Notes: generated by a model from the letters alone, not told the origin. A DNA stretch of 14,199 bases from an uncultured Clostridium sp. (GCA_900543325.1 UQQU01000081.1:1-14199); one strand, 5' to 3'. Positions 1-6,510 are shown, counted from the first letter of the stretch. Program-made: numbers and translations.

Positions 1-10
1 GAGTTTGTAA

Positions 11-39
11 AACCGCACCAAAACAAAGTTTTGGGGGTT
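11..39. other. Hairpin at the left edge, possibly the terminator of an upstream gene
   Basis: The arms CCAAAAC (18-24) and GTTTTGG (28-34) pair around an AAA loop. An outer AACC (11-14)/GGTT (36-39) pair extends the stem across a small internal loop. The first 40 bases are richer in G+C than what follows. The sequence after the stem has no clean U-tract, so this may be a weak terminator or the 3' end of a structured RNA that starts outside the window. Only the pairing is observed; the role is inferred. Confidence 0.3.
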
Positions 40-78
40 ATGCAATAAACTAAAGATTAAATAGATTGGGGGATATTA

Positions 79-1353
79 ATGAAAATTAAATCAACAGCAC
101 TTCCACCAATAGGAATGCGTATTATTAAATCATCAATTGGAGTACTGTTAGGATTTATTATTTATTTGCTTAGAGGAAAGCAAGGCGCTCCTTTTTATAC
201 AGCATTATCAGTTTTATGGTGTATGCAACCGTATCCTAGTAATGCAAAAGCAAATGCAAGACAAAGAACTATAGGAACAATGATAGGAGCATTTTATGGA
301 TTAATAATGATATTACTAGAATATTATTTTTTACCATTTGATAATGAGTTTATTAGGTATTTAATAATATCTGTACTAATAATACCAGTTATATATACAA
401 CAGTAGTAATAAATAAGAAAAACGCATCATACTTCTCGTGTGTAGTTTTCTTAAGTATAGTTGTTAATCATCTTAATGATAAAAATCCATATTTCTTTGT
501 TTTTAATAGAGTTTTAGATACAATGATAGGGATAGTTCTAGCATTAATAATAAATACTGCTAGAATTCCTAGAAAGAAAAGAGATAATTTATTGTTTGTT
601 TCAGAACTAGATAAAGCTTTATTAAATATGCATAATACATTAACTCCATATAGTAAGATTGAGTTAAATAAGATGTTAGATGATGGACTTAAATTTACTA
701 TTGCAACAATGAGAACTCCAGCAGCCTTATTAGAAGCATTAAAAGATATTAGAATAAAACTTCCTGTTATTGCTATGGATGGAGCTATATTATTTGATGT
801 AAAAGATAATAGGTATTTAAAAGTATATGAAATGACATATTCAGAAACCAAAGAATTTCTAGAATTATTTAAAGAAAATAACTTACATTGTTTTGTTAAT
901 GTAGTGGTAGAAGATTCAGTAATTATTTATTATGATGATTTTAAGAATGAGGTAGAAAAAAGGATTTATGATACTCTTAGATCATCTCCATATAGAAATT
1001 ATATTAAGGAAGAACTACCAGAGCGATATGGTGCAGTTTATTTAATGCTTATAGATGAAAATAAAAAAATTGAAAATTTATATTCACAAATGAAAGAACT
1101 TGGATATACAGAAAGATTTAAAATTTTAAAATATAGCTCAGATGATTTTCCAGGATATTCTTATATAAAGGTATATAATAAAAAAGCAATTAAGGAAAAT
1201 ATGATCCAATATATTAAAGAATTAACTAAAGCTGATGATATAATAATTTTAGAAAGTAGTAAAGAAGGAAAAAACCTAAGAGTAAATAAAAATGAATCAA
1301 ATGAAATAGTTAGAAATTTAAAAAAAATATATGAACCTTATTTTTGGAAGTAA
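79..1353 (+). CDS. Aromatic-acid-exporter/FUSC-type membrane domain fused to a degenerate Cof-type HAD domain
   Basis: This 424-residue protein has two parts. Residues 1-162 contain about four hydrophobic helices (roughly 14-31, 65-85, 91-111, 118-132 and 143-160) and resemble the aromatic acid exporter (ArAE_1/FUSC) family, which moves small aromatic or organic acids across the membrane. Residues 171-424 follow the layout of Cof-type HAD phosphatases: a beta-strand before motif I, IAT-x-RTP at 208-214 as motif II, LPVIAMDGAILFD at 228-240, and a lysine at 372 where motif III is expected. The catalytic site looks broken. Motif I reads ELDKA (176-180) instead of DxDGT, so the nucleophilic Asp is Glu, and no GDxxND motif IV is visible near 385-400. 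The domain is therefore probably a sensor or regulatory pseudo-enzyme. The GGGGGAT ribosome binding site at 68-73 supports this ATG. Transport substrate and direction are unknown. Confidence 0.75.
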   Translation: MKIKSTALPPIGMRIIKSSIGVLLGFIIYLLRGKQGAPFYTALSVLWCMQPYPSNAKANARQRTIGTMIGAFYGLIMILLEYYFLPFDNEFIRYLIISVLIIPVIYTTVVINKKNASYFSCVVFLSIVVNHLNDKNPYFFVFNRVLDTMIGIVLALIINTARIPRKKRDNLLFVSELDKALLNMHNTLTPYSKIELNKMLDDGLKFTIATMRTPAALLEALKDIRIKLPVIAMDGAILFDVKDNRYLKVYEMTYSETKEFLELFKENNLHCFVNVVVEDSVIIYYDDFKNEVEKRIYDTLRSSPYRNYIKEELPERYGAVYLMLIDENKKIENLYSQMKELGYTERFKILKYSSDDFPGYSYIKVYNKKAIKENMIQYIKELTKADDIIILESSKEGKNLRVNKNESNEIVRNLKKIYEPYFWK

Positions 1354-1397
1354 ATAATAATAGACTACTTTTCTCATGAAAAGTAGTCTATTATTAT
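1354..1397. terminator. Bidirectional hairpin between convergent genes
   Basis: A perfect 20-bp stem (1354-1373 with 1378-1397) closes on a TCAT loop. It begins at the base after the stop codon of the + strand membrane protein and lies 10 bases from the stop of the minus-strand repeat protein. The stem is AT-rich apart from the GACTAC core and is followed by TTAAAAAAC rather than a clean U-tract, so efficiency is uncertain. Its position fits a shared terminator. Confidence 0.65.
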
Positions 1398-1407
1398 TTA
1401 AAAAACT

Positions 1408-1674
1408 TTAATGTTTATAGCCACTTCCAGCACCGGTTTTAGCTTTTATTTCATGTAGATTTAAGTTACCATCATGTTCATTAATAACATTTTCAATTTT
1501 ATGGCTCTTATGAGATTTTCCATAGTTACTTATTTCTTCACCAATCTCTAAATTAGTGTTATTATGCTTATAGCCATTTCCAGCACCAGTTTTAGCTTTT
1601 ATTTCATGTAAATTAAGGTCTTCGTCATTTTCGTGAATAACTTCTTGGATTTTATGGCTTTTATATTTTTTCAT
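1408..1674 (-). CDS. Small protein of two 33-residue tandem repeats ending GYKH, function unknown
   Basis: I do not recognise this 88-residue protein. It contains two copies of one unit (residues 5-37 and 56-88), identical at 26 of 33 positions. Each starts KSHKI, has a variable acidic middle, then the invariant block LNLHEIKAKTGAG, and ends [N/S]GYKH. An 18-residue linker rich in Asn, Glu and Ile joins them, and the protein ends exactly at the end of copy two. There is no Cys or Trp, no signal peptide and no membrane helix, so it should be soluble. At the DNA level the copies sit 153 bp apart (1411-1509 and 1564-1662). An AGGAGG ribosome binding site lies just upstream of the ATG, so translation looks genuine. 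The conserved-leader, Gly-rich-tail layout recalls multi-core peptide precursors, but no maturation enzyme is in the window and this is only a speculation. Confidence 0.7.
   Translation of the reverse strand: MKKYKSHKIQEVIHENDEDLNLHEIKAKTGAGNGYKHNNTNLEIGEEISNYGKSHKSHKIENVINEHDGNLNLHEIKAKTGAGSGYKH
1411..1662. repeat. Direct repeat of about 99 bp, two copies inside the small repeat protein gene
   Basis: Copies at 1411-1509 and 1564-1662 are offset by 153 bp (51 codons) and encode the two protein units. Many differences are synonymous, for example in the codons for the invariant LNLHEIKAKTGAG block, which suggests the protein sequence has been kept under selection since the duplication. Confidence 0.75.
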
Positions 1675-1687
1675 TTTATCCTCCTAT

Positions 1688-1725
1688 AAAACAATAATAG
1701 AAAATATATTTTCTATTATTGTTTT
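1688..1725. promoter_or_regulatory. Perfect 38-bp palindrome upstream of the repeat-protein ribosome binding site
   Basis: The 19-base left half (1688-1706) is the exact reverse complement of the right half (1707-1725). On the minus strand it lies immediately before the AGGAGG of the 88-residue repeat protein, so the mRNA could fold a 17-bp AU-rich hairpin with a UAUA loop just upstream of the start. It could be a 5' stabilising or attenuating hairpin, or a DNA operator. It shares the AATAATAGA string with the hairpin at 1354-1397 on the other side of the gene. Confidence 0.5.
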
Positions 1726-1866
1726 ATGTTAATTAAAAATAAAGATACGTTGTTTTTATTACCATTTCAGTATTAAAATAAAAAAATATTGTTAGTATTA
1801 TTTAAAAAATAAGTGAATATACATTAGTATGTAAATGTATACAAAGAGGTTTGGGAGGGATATTTA

Positions 1867-2202
1867 ATGAGAATAAAAGTTACATCACTTTCAGTTGTTA
1901 AGGAGACAAGTATAGCTAAAAAATTAGGAAATAATAAGGCTTTTAGAGTAAAGTATATAAGAGTAAATACTGATTCTGAAAGTTTAGAAAATTACGGAGA
2001 AAAATCAGATATATTAAGGTGTTTAAAGAGCTGTATAAAGGATAATGGAAAGACAATAGATTATAATGAAATAAGCGAATTAGTTGCTTCTAGTAACATA
2101 ATAGGAAATAATTTCTGGAATGAGAATGAATTTGAAAAAGTTTTTAGATTTGAGTATAGAGATTATTTTGATTTTTCAGAGTGTAAGTTCAATTACGTGT
2201 AA
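1867..2202 (+). CDS. Hypothetical soluble protein, 111 residues
   Basis: I do not recognise a family. The product is a mixed-charge soluble protein with no signal peptide, membrane segment or repeat. The N-terminal part (1-35) looks like beta-strand alternation, the middle (42-75) like helix, and the C-terminal third is rich in aromatic residues and Glu (WNENEFEKVFRFEYRDYF, 84-101). Two cysteines at 47 and 51 (CLKSC) and one at 106 are present, but they form no recognisable metal site. The ATG is supported by a GGGAGGG ribosome binding site at 1853-1859. The gene stands alone: a divergent small repeat protein lies upstream and a large hairpin follows its stop codon. It is likely monocistronic. 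No promoter of good quality was found. Confidence 0.6.
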   Translation: MRIKVTSLSVVKETSIAKKLGNNKAFRVKYIRVNTDSESLENYGEKSDILRCLKSCIKDNGKTIDYNEISELVASSNIIGNNFWNENEFEKVFRFEYRDYFDFSECKFNYV

Positions 2203-2219
2203 AATAAAAAGATTAAATA

Positions 2220-2307
2220 AAAGTCGAGCAATAGATATGATACATCTATATAAAATAAATTAAACTATTATTATAAAAGTATCATATTGAAGGTTCGACT
2301 TTTTTTT
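2220..2307 (+). terminator. Large interrupted hairpin with a U8 tract
   Basis: An outer stem AAGTCGA (2221-2227)/TCGACTT (2295-2301) and an inner stem TATGATAC (2236-2243)/GTATCATA (2279-2286) flank an 8x8 internal loop, with a long AU-rich apical loop of about 35 nt. Eight T residues (2300-2307) follow. It starts 17 bases after the 111-residue gene, so a rho-independent terminator is the simplest reading. The internal loop and large apical loop are unusual for a plain terminator and leave room for a small structured RNA. Confidence 0.6.
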
Positions 2308-2516
2308 AGAGTTAAGATATAAATTAATACCATTATTTAAACATATATGATAATTATTTTTTTATAGGATATATAATATAGTTTAACCAACAATTTACTA
2401 TTATAAAATTTATATTGTTATGTTAGTATGAAGTGGACAAGTTGTTAAAGACGTAAAAGTACATAACGACTAAAAATGAATTATTAATAATAGTTCAAAT
2501 TATAGGAGGAATGGAA

Positions 2517-3152
2517 ATGAAATCGAAAATAATTTCATTAGTATTATTAGGAAGTATATTTGTTGGGGGAGTACAAGCTCATGCAGCTACTATTAGTAAT
2601 AGTGATAGTTCTAGAAAAGTAACAGTTTCTAGACCTAATAGACCAAGTAGGCCATCAAATGGAAGTGCTTCAACAATAACACCACCATCAAGTGGAGAAA
2701 GTACAGAGAATAATAGTACAACAGACAATAATACAACTGTTAGTGATAAATTTATGGCAGAAGTTGAACAAGCTATCTATAATAAAGTAAATAAAGAGAG
2801 AGCTAAGGCTGGAGTACCAGCATTAAGCTATAATACTACTATGGAGAAGTATGCGAGAATTAAATCTCAAGATATGGGAGATAAAAATTATTTTAGTCAT
2901 ACAGATCCAAATGGTAATTATATAACTACACAGATGAAGGCTGATGGAGTTACATATAATGCTTGGGGAGAAAATATTGCATATATAGGTGGAATTACTG
3001 ATCCAACAGCATTAGCAAATCAATTTATGACAAACTGGATGAACTCAGAAGGGCATAAAAAAAATATATTATCTACGAATTTTAGTAGTATAGGTGTAGG
3101 TGTATATAAAATAGGAGATAAGGTATATGCAACGCAAGAGTTTTATAAATAA
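2517..3152 (+). CDS. Secreted CAP/SCP-domain (SCP-like extracellular) protein
   Basis: The product is 211 residues. An N-terminal signal peptide (about 1-24, hydrophobic core IISLVLLGSIFVGG, likely cleavage after AHA-A) is followed by a Ser/Thr/Pro/Asn-rich linker (about 25-76) and then a CAP domain to the C-terminus. The CAP signature is intact: FSH with H128 before TDPNG, GEN with E152, and W-x-NSEGHKKNIL with E178 and H180, then the GVGV strand. These four residues form the usual CAP cavity. In clostridia such proteins are exported; their biochemical role is mostly undefined. The start is set at 2517 because the AGGAGGA at 2504-2510 is directly against the ATG at 2511 but six bases from this one. 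A TATAAT at 2372-2377 is a possible -10, without a good -35. The gene converges on the XRE-TPR regulator. Confidence 0.85.
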   Translation: MKSKIISLVLLGSIFVGGVQAHAATISNSDSSRKVTVSRPNRPSRPSNGSASTITPPSSGESTENNSTTDNNTTVSDKFMAEVEQAIYNKVNKERAKAGVPALSYNTTMEKYARIKSQDMGDKNYFSHTDPNGNYITTQMKADGVTYNAWGENIAYIGGITDPTALANQFMTNWMNSEGHKKNILSTNFSSIGVGVYKIGDKVYATQEFYK

Positions 3153-3169
3153 AATTAAACTTACATAAA

Positions 3170-3203
3170 AATAGAGGGGTTGTAGTTGGACAACCCCTCT
3201 ATT
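3170..3203. terminator. Bidirectional rho-independent terminator between convergent genes
   Basis: A 14-bp perfect stem (3170-3183 with 3190-3203, core AGAGGGGTTG/CAACCCCTCT) encloses an AGTTGG loop. On the minus strand a T-run follows the stem (A-rich 3166-3171 on +). It sits 17 bases after the CAP gene and abuts the stop of the minus-strand regulator, so it can serve both. Confidence 0.85.
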
Positions 3204-3204
3204 C

Positions 3205-4431
3205 TTATAAAAATAAAGCATCTTTATATCGTCTATTAGTTATATAATAATCTTTTAATAAAGTAGTAAAAACTTTTTTTAGCTCTATTAACTTTTTAAT
3301 ATTATTAATTATTTTAATTAATAATTCTTCCCAAGCAGGATTTTTTATATAATTATCATCAGTAATAAATATATTAAATAATTCATAAATTAAACTTGAT
3401 AATTCTGGACTAATATGTTGCAATGTATATTCAGAATTTAAATAATTAATAACAGCTTTCAAGGAGGTTTTATCACCTAATGAAAAATAAACTAAAGATT
3501 TAACAATAGTGTCAGGAATTATTATGCGATGATCTATTAATTCTGTATTGTAATTCAAGTATTCTAATGATTTTTCATAATCATCTAGTCTATAATAGGC
3601 CCAAGCTAAAATTGAATTAATATGTTCAATGAAATAAATATTATTGAATTTTTTAGCCATGTTTAAAGAAATTTCTAAATAATCAATAGCATCACTATAA
3701 TTATCTAACATGAAATAGACTTCTGCGAATTTCTCATAAGTATTCATTATGCTTATTATATTTCCCTCAGCAACATATAAATTTAATGCCTTTTGAATTG
3801 AATCATAAGCTTTGATAGGATTATTTTCTATTCTATAGGAATATGATAACCAAAAATAACAATGGCCACTTTCTTTATAGCTTAAAGCTTCTTGAAGTAA
3901 AGTTTTTCCCAATTGTTTATTGTCGGATAATAGTAATATGTCAATTGCAACATAAAAATTATATATAAATTTTTGTTTATTTGATAATAAATCAAAGGAT
4001 GATAAAATCATATCTTTGGAATCTTGGAATTTATCTCTACAAGGAGTAGAGGCATATCTGGCAAGCTTTGCTAAAAGATAGTCAATAATTAAAGGAGAGG
4101 CTAGATATTTATCTTCATCCTTTTCTAATATAGCAAATAACTTATTTGTATAATCAAATTCATTATGATTAAGATTATTAAAAAAGTCTCTTAAATGATT
4201 TGTACCTTTATTTATAAACTCAGGGGAATCATTAAACTCAAGACCAAGTCTGTTAAAAATTATAGATAGGACATCCTCACTAGGTAATAATTCACCATTT
4301 TCAATACGACTTAAATATGATGGTACGCATATACCTTTTGATAATTGTTTTTGACTAATATTATTGTTTATTCTATTAAATTTTATTATTGATCCGATTA
4401 TTTTTTTATTATTATTGTATGTATCAATCAT
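3205..4431 (-). CDS. XRE-family HTH plus TPR transcriptional regulator (RRNPP/PlcR-like architecture)
   Basis: This is a 408-residue cytoplasmic regulator. Residues 12-66 form an XRE-type helix-turn-helix, with SQKQLSKGI (26-34) as the second helix and VPSYLSRIENGELLP (36-50) covering the recognition helix. The rest is all-helical; TPR-like repeats are clearest at about 190-220, 230-262 and 268-300 (for example the A-x-x-YFMLDNYSDAIDYLEISL pattern). This is the layout of RRNPP (Rap, Rgg, NprR, PlcR, PrgX) regulators, many of which bind a short exported signalling peptide through the TPRs. No adjacent peptide gene with a signal sequence was found, so peptide control is an inference. The ATG has a GAAAGGG ribosome binding site, and an extended -10 lies about 60 bp upstream. 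The gene diverges from the sugar importer operon and might act on it, but nothing in the sequence shows this. Confidence 0.8.
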   Translation of the reverse strand: MIDTYNNNKKIIGSIIKFNRINNNISQKQLSKGICVPSYLSRIENGELLPSEDVLSIIFNRLGLEFNDSPEFINKGTNHLRDFFNNLNHNEFDYTNKLFAILEKDEDKYLASPLIIDYLLAKLARYASTPCRDKFQDSKDMILSSFDLLSNKQKFIYNFYVAIDILLLSDNKQLGKTLLQEALSYKESGHCYFWLSYSYRIENNPIKAYDSIQKALNLYVAEGNIISIMNTYEKFAEVYFMLDNYSDAIDYLEISLNMAKKFNNIYFIEHINSILAWAYYRLDDYEKSLEYLNYNTELIDHRIIIPDTIVKSLVYFSLGDKTSLKAVINYLNSEYTLQHISPELSSLIYELFNIFITDDNYIKNPAWEELLIKIINNIKKLIELKKVFTTLLKDYYITNRRYKDALFL

Positions 4432-4492
4432 TTATTAACCCTTTCATATTACCCCATAAATTAAATATCATTAATAATAACAAAAAAAATAA

Positions 4493-4501
4493 ATTATATC
4501 A
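4493..4501 (-). promoter_or_regulatory. Candidate extended -10 promoter of the XRE-TPR regulator
   Basis: On the minus strand the sequence reads TGATATAAT, an extended -10 element (TGn-TATAAT). It would start a transcript near 4486, with a leader of about 55 nt to the regulator ATG. No good -35 is visible, which is tolerated by extended -10 promoters. Confidence 0.4.
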
Positions 4502-4724
4502 AATAACAATATAAAATATTAAAAAGAAAGAATAAAAGGATTACAATGAGAAATTTTAAAAATAACATAGAATTATATTTTTGAGGATTAAACTATTAAA
4601 AAAGTAAAATTATTTTTAAAGAAATAATAATAACAAAATAAAAGTGTGAAAGTTTAAACGAAAAAACTATATTTAAATATTAATATGTATATAAAATTGA
4701 ACACAAGAAAAGTTATGAAATTTA

Positions 4725-4753
4725 TTGACTACTTTTTGTAAATTAATTATAAT
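4725..4753 (+). promoter_or_regulatory. Near-consensus sigma-A promoter of the sugar importer operon
   Basis: TTGACT (4725-4730) and a perfect TATAAT (4748-4753) are separated by 17 bp. Transcription would begin near 4760, giving a leader of about 380 nt before the lipoprotein gene. A cre-like sequence overlaps the start site. The stretch from 4502 to 4724 upstream is featureless AT-rich DNA in which I see nothing else. Confidence 0.75.
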
Positions 4754-4766
4754 GTAAATGTAAACA
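4753..4766 (+). promoter_or_regulatory. cre-like site overlapping the importer transcription start
   Basis: TGTAAATGTAAACA matches the CcpA cre pattern TGWAARCGYTTWCA at 11 of 14 positions; the mismatches are in the centre and right half. Its position over the -10 end and +1 would let CcpA block initiation, which fits carbon catabolite repression of a sugar importer. Binding is inferred. Confidence 0.45.
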
Positions 4767-4863
4767 AAGAAAAAAACTCAAAAAATTTAAAAAAATACCA
4801 AAATAAATTTTTTAATTTTATGAATATTTTCTTGAGAGGCTACATATATGTTTAAAACATATC

Positions 4864-4875
4864 GGAAACGGTACC
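4864..4875. promoter_or_regulatory. LacI/GalR-type operator, distal copy
   Basis: GGAAACGGTACC has the central CG and GGAA-n-CGGT-n half-site shared with a second site at 5055-5068. This is the usual form of operators for LacI-family sugar regulators such as MalR. It is downstream of the mapped promoter candidate, so it could act as a transcription roadblock or a looping partner of the proximal copy. Confidence 0.5.
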
Positions 4876-5018
4876 TAAAAGGAAAAAAATGAAAAATATG
4901 TAGACAAGCATCTATTTTATAAATATAAAGGATTACGATAACAATTTATGAAATCAATTACAAATAGATTTTCATATTAACACGATTTGGAGAGGTTAGA
5001 GTAAAAGAAATAGTAAAA

Positions 5019-5042
5019 TCAGAAATGATTTCAGAAATGATT
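5019..5042 (+). repeat. Tandem 12-bp repeat, two copies
   Basis: TCAGAAATGATT occurs twice in a row (5019-5030 and 5031-5042), just before the proximal operator. Each copy contains short inverted elements (AAATCA/TGATTT and ATTTC/GAAAT). It may be a protein binding site or chance in AT-rich DNA. Confidence 0.5.
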
Positions 5043-5043
5043 T

Positions 5044-5072
5044 TTGAAAAAATTGGAATCGGTTTCTAATAC
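5044..5072 (+). promoter_or_regulatory. Possible second, proximal promoter of the importer operon
   Basis: TTGAAA (5044-5049) and TAATAC (5067-5072) are 17 bp apart, with the proximal LacI-type operator filling the spacer. The -35 is good but the -10 matches only three of six consensus positions, so this is tentative. Confidence 0.28.
5055..5068. promoter_or_regulatory. LacI/GalR-type operator, proximal copy
   Basis: GGAATCGGTTTCTA has a central CG with GGAAT/GTTTC arms and shares GGAA-n-CGGT with the site at 4864-4875, about 190 bp upstream. Paired sites at this spacing suit looping by a tetrameric LacI-type regulator. No such regulator is encoded in the window. Confidence 0.55.
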
Positions 5073-5141
5073 TTAGAGTGTATTTAAGTTATATTTGATT
5101 AACTTTAAATAAATAGATTTTTAAAAGTGGAGGAGAATATT

Positions 5142-6461
5142 ATGAAAAAACTATTAGTTACATTACTTGTAGCAGCTACTTCAATTAATTTTGTAGCTTG
5201 TGGTTCAAGTGATAAGGGAAATGGCAATAAAGGAGATGAAAAGGGTAGTACTAGCTCATCAAGTGATGAAAAGGTAACTTTAAAAGTTCAAGCTGAAAAA
5301 GAGTGGATGCCTTATTATGAAAAAGTTAAAGAAACAATAATTGAAAAGTATCCAAATGCAACAATTGAATTAATAGAAACTGGTTCATTTGATCATTTAG
5401 ATGTTTTAGACCAAACTGACGCAACTAACTCAGATGTTGCAGACGTATTTGCTTTACCTGCTGATAGATTATATGGTTTATCTAAGAACCAAGTTTTAGC
5501 GGCTATGCCTGCTGATGAAATGGCAAAAGAAGTTGGTGGATTTGCTGATTTTGACAATGGATTAGGAGGAAACTTCCAAGTTGATGGTGAATATTTAGCA
5601 TTCCCTTACAATATAGAAACATTAATCGGCTATGTTAATGTTGAAAATGCTAAGGCTGCAAATATAGATACAACTCAAAACATAGAATTTACAGATTTAG
5701 GTTACAACCAAATTTTAACAACTGTTCATGATGCTTGGTACGGAGTTGCATTTACTAACTCAGCAAATTTTGAATTATTATCTAAAGATTTAAAAAGTGA
5801 TGCAACTAAAGAATGGGCTGATTTAACAGAAGAACAACAAAAATTATTTGAAGGATTATATAACTACTGGAAAGGACATAAAGAAAATAATACTTCTTTA
5901 TGGGATAAAGATGCAGCTGGTGGATATATTGATGAGCAATTTAAAACTGGTGGAACTGATGTTATAAAGATTGATGGACCATGGGCAACTAATTCAGTTA
6001 AAGAGTTAGTAGGAAGTGCTGACAATATGCAAATTATTCCGTTAAGCCAAATAACATTTAATGGACAACCATTAAAACACTGGAAAGGTGGATGGGGTCT
6101 TGGAATAAATGCAAGATGTGAAGACAATGAAGCACAAATGGAAGTTGCAGAAGCTTTCATTAAAGAAATTGTAAATCCAGCAAATGCAAAAGAATTATTT
6201 GATGCTACTGGTAAAGTATTAGAAAATGCTACAATTGACGATTATAAGGATGTAGATGAACTACAATTAAAAGTTATAGAAGCAACTTATGCTAGTTACG
6301 AAGTTGCAGAAAATAGACCTTTATTCAGCGAATATGGACAAGTTTGGGAAACTTGGCAAAACTCTTTATTATCATGGTCAGCTAAGAACCCTGCAAATGC
6401 AGAAGAAGCTTATAAAGAAGTTAAAGCTTCATTCGATGGTATGATGGCTAACTTCAACTAA
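5142..6461 (+). CDS. malE: Maltose/maltodextrin-type ABC transporter substrate-binding lipoprotein
   Basis: This 439-residue lipoprotein should capture sugar outside the membrane and hand it to the permeases encoded downstream. The signal peptide ends in a lipobox FVAC with the lipidated Cys at 20, followed by a Gly/Ser/Lys linker to about 45. MalE-like landmarks are present: DVFALPADRLYGL (about 101-113), AFPYNIETLIGYVN (about 153-166, the hinge-side segment), IDGPW (277-281) and GWGLGINA (317-324). The length is that of family 1 solute-binding proteins. The ATG at 5142 is preferred over an in-frame GTG at 5127 because the latter overlaps the GGAGGAG ribosome binding site (5129-5135) and would put charged residues before the signal peptide. 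It is the first gene of the operon, with a hairpin after it that may raise its expression over the membrane genes. Exact sugar specificity cannot be read from the sequence. Confidence 0.88.
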   Translation: MKKLLVTLLVAATSINFVACGSSDKGNGNKGDEKGSTSSSSDEKVTLKVQAEKEWMPYYEKVKETIIEKYPNATIELIETGSFDHLDVLDQTDATNSDVADVFALPADRLYGLSKNQVLAAMPADEMAKEVGGFADFDNGLGGNFQVDGEYLAFPYNIETLIGYVNVENAKAANIDTTQNIEFTDLGYNQILTTVHDAWYGVAFTNSANFELLSKDLKSDATKEWADLTEEQQKLFEGLYNYWKGHKENNTSLWDKDAAGGYIDEQFKTGGTDVIKIDGPWATNSVKELVGSADNMQIIPLSQITFNGQPLKHWKGGWGLGINARCEDNEAQMEVAEAFIKEIVNPANAKELFDATGKVLENATIDDYKDVDELQLKVIEATYASYEVAENRPLFSEYGQVWETWQNSLLSWSAKNPANAEEAYKEVKASFDGMMANFN

Positions 6462-6482
6462 GATGTTGAAAAGTTTTAAAGC

Positions 6483-6510
6483 TTAAAAGGGGACTTAAGT
6501 CCCCTTTTAA
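6483..6510 (+). terminator. Hairpin after the binding-protein gene, partial terminator or mRNA stabiliser
   Basis: A perfect 28-base palindrome (arms TTAAAAGGGGACTT and its complement) lies 21 bases after the lipoprotein gene. The GGGGAC core is strong, but the following sequence TAAAATTAAA is a poor U-tract apart from the TTTT inside the stem. Such hairpins in importer operons typically protect the binding-protein mRNA or reduce read-through, giving excess binding protein. Confidence 0.7.

Noticed and set aside
468..851. Antisense open frame of 127 codons under the exporter-HAD gene
   Set aside because: It lies wholly inside a well-supported coding frame, has no ribosome binding site and its sequence is a low-complexity reflection of the AT-rich sense codons.
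1411..1662. Direct repeats read as a CRISPR-like or mobile repeat
   Set aside because: Only two copies, in frame with a protein and with codon-level differences; they are a duplicated protein unit.
2511..2516. ATG at 2511 as start of the CAP-domain protein
   Set aside because: It directly touches the AGGAGGA, leaving no spacing; the ATG at 2517 gives six bases and a typical MKSK signal peptide start.
4546..4584. Short frame MRNFKNNIELYF after an AAAGGA, as cognate peptide of the XRE-TPR regulator
   Set aside because: Too short to include an export signal and lies on the opposite strand in AT-rich DNA without a promoter.
4848..4892. Short frame MFKTYRKRYLKGKK in the importer leader, as a leader or signalling peptide
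   Set aside because: Only 14 residues, highly basic, overlaps the distal operator and has no signal sequence; probably chance.
5127..5141. In-frame GTG start for the sugar-binding lipoprotein, five codons upstream
   Set aside because: The GTG overlaps the GGAGGAG ribosome binding site and would add acidic residues before the signal peptide; the ATG at 5142 is correctly spaced.
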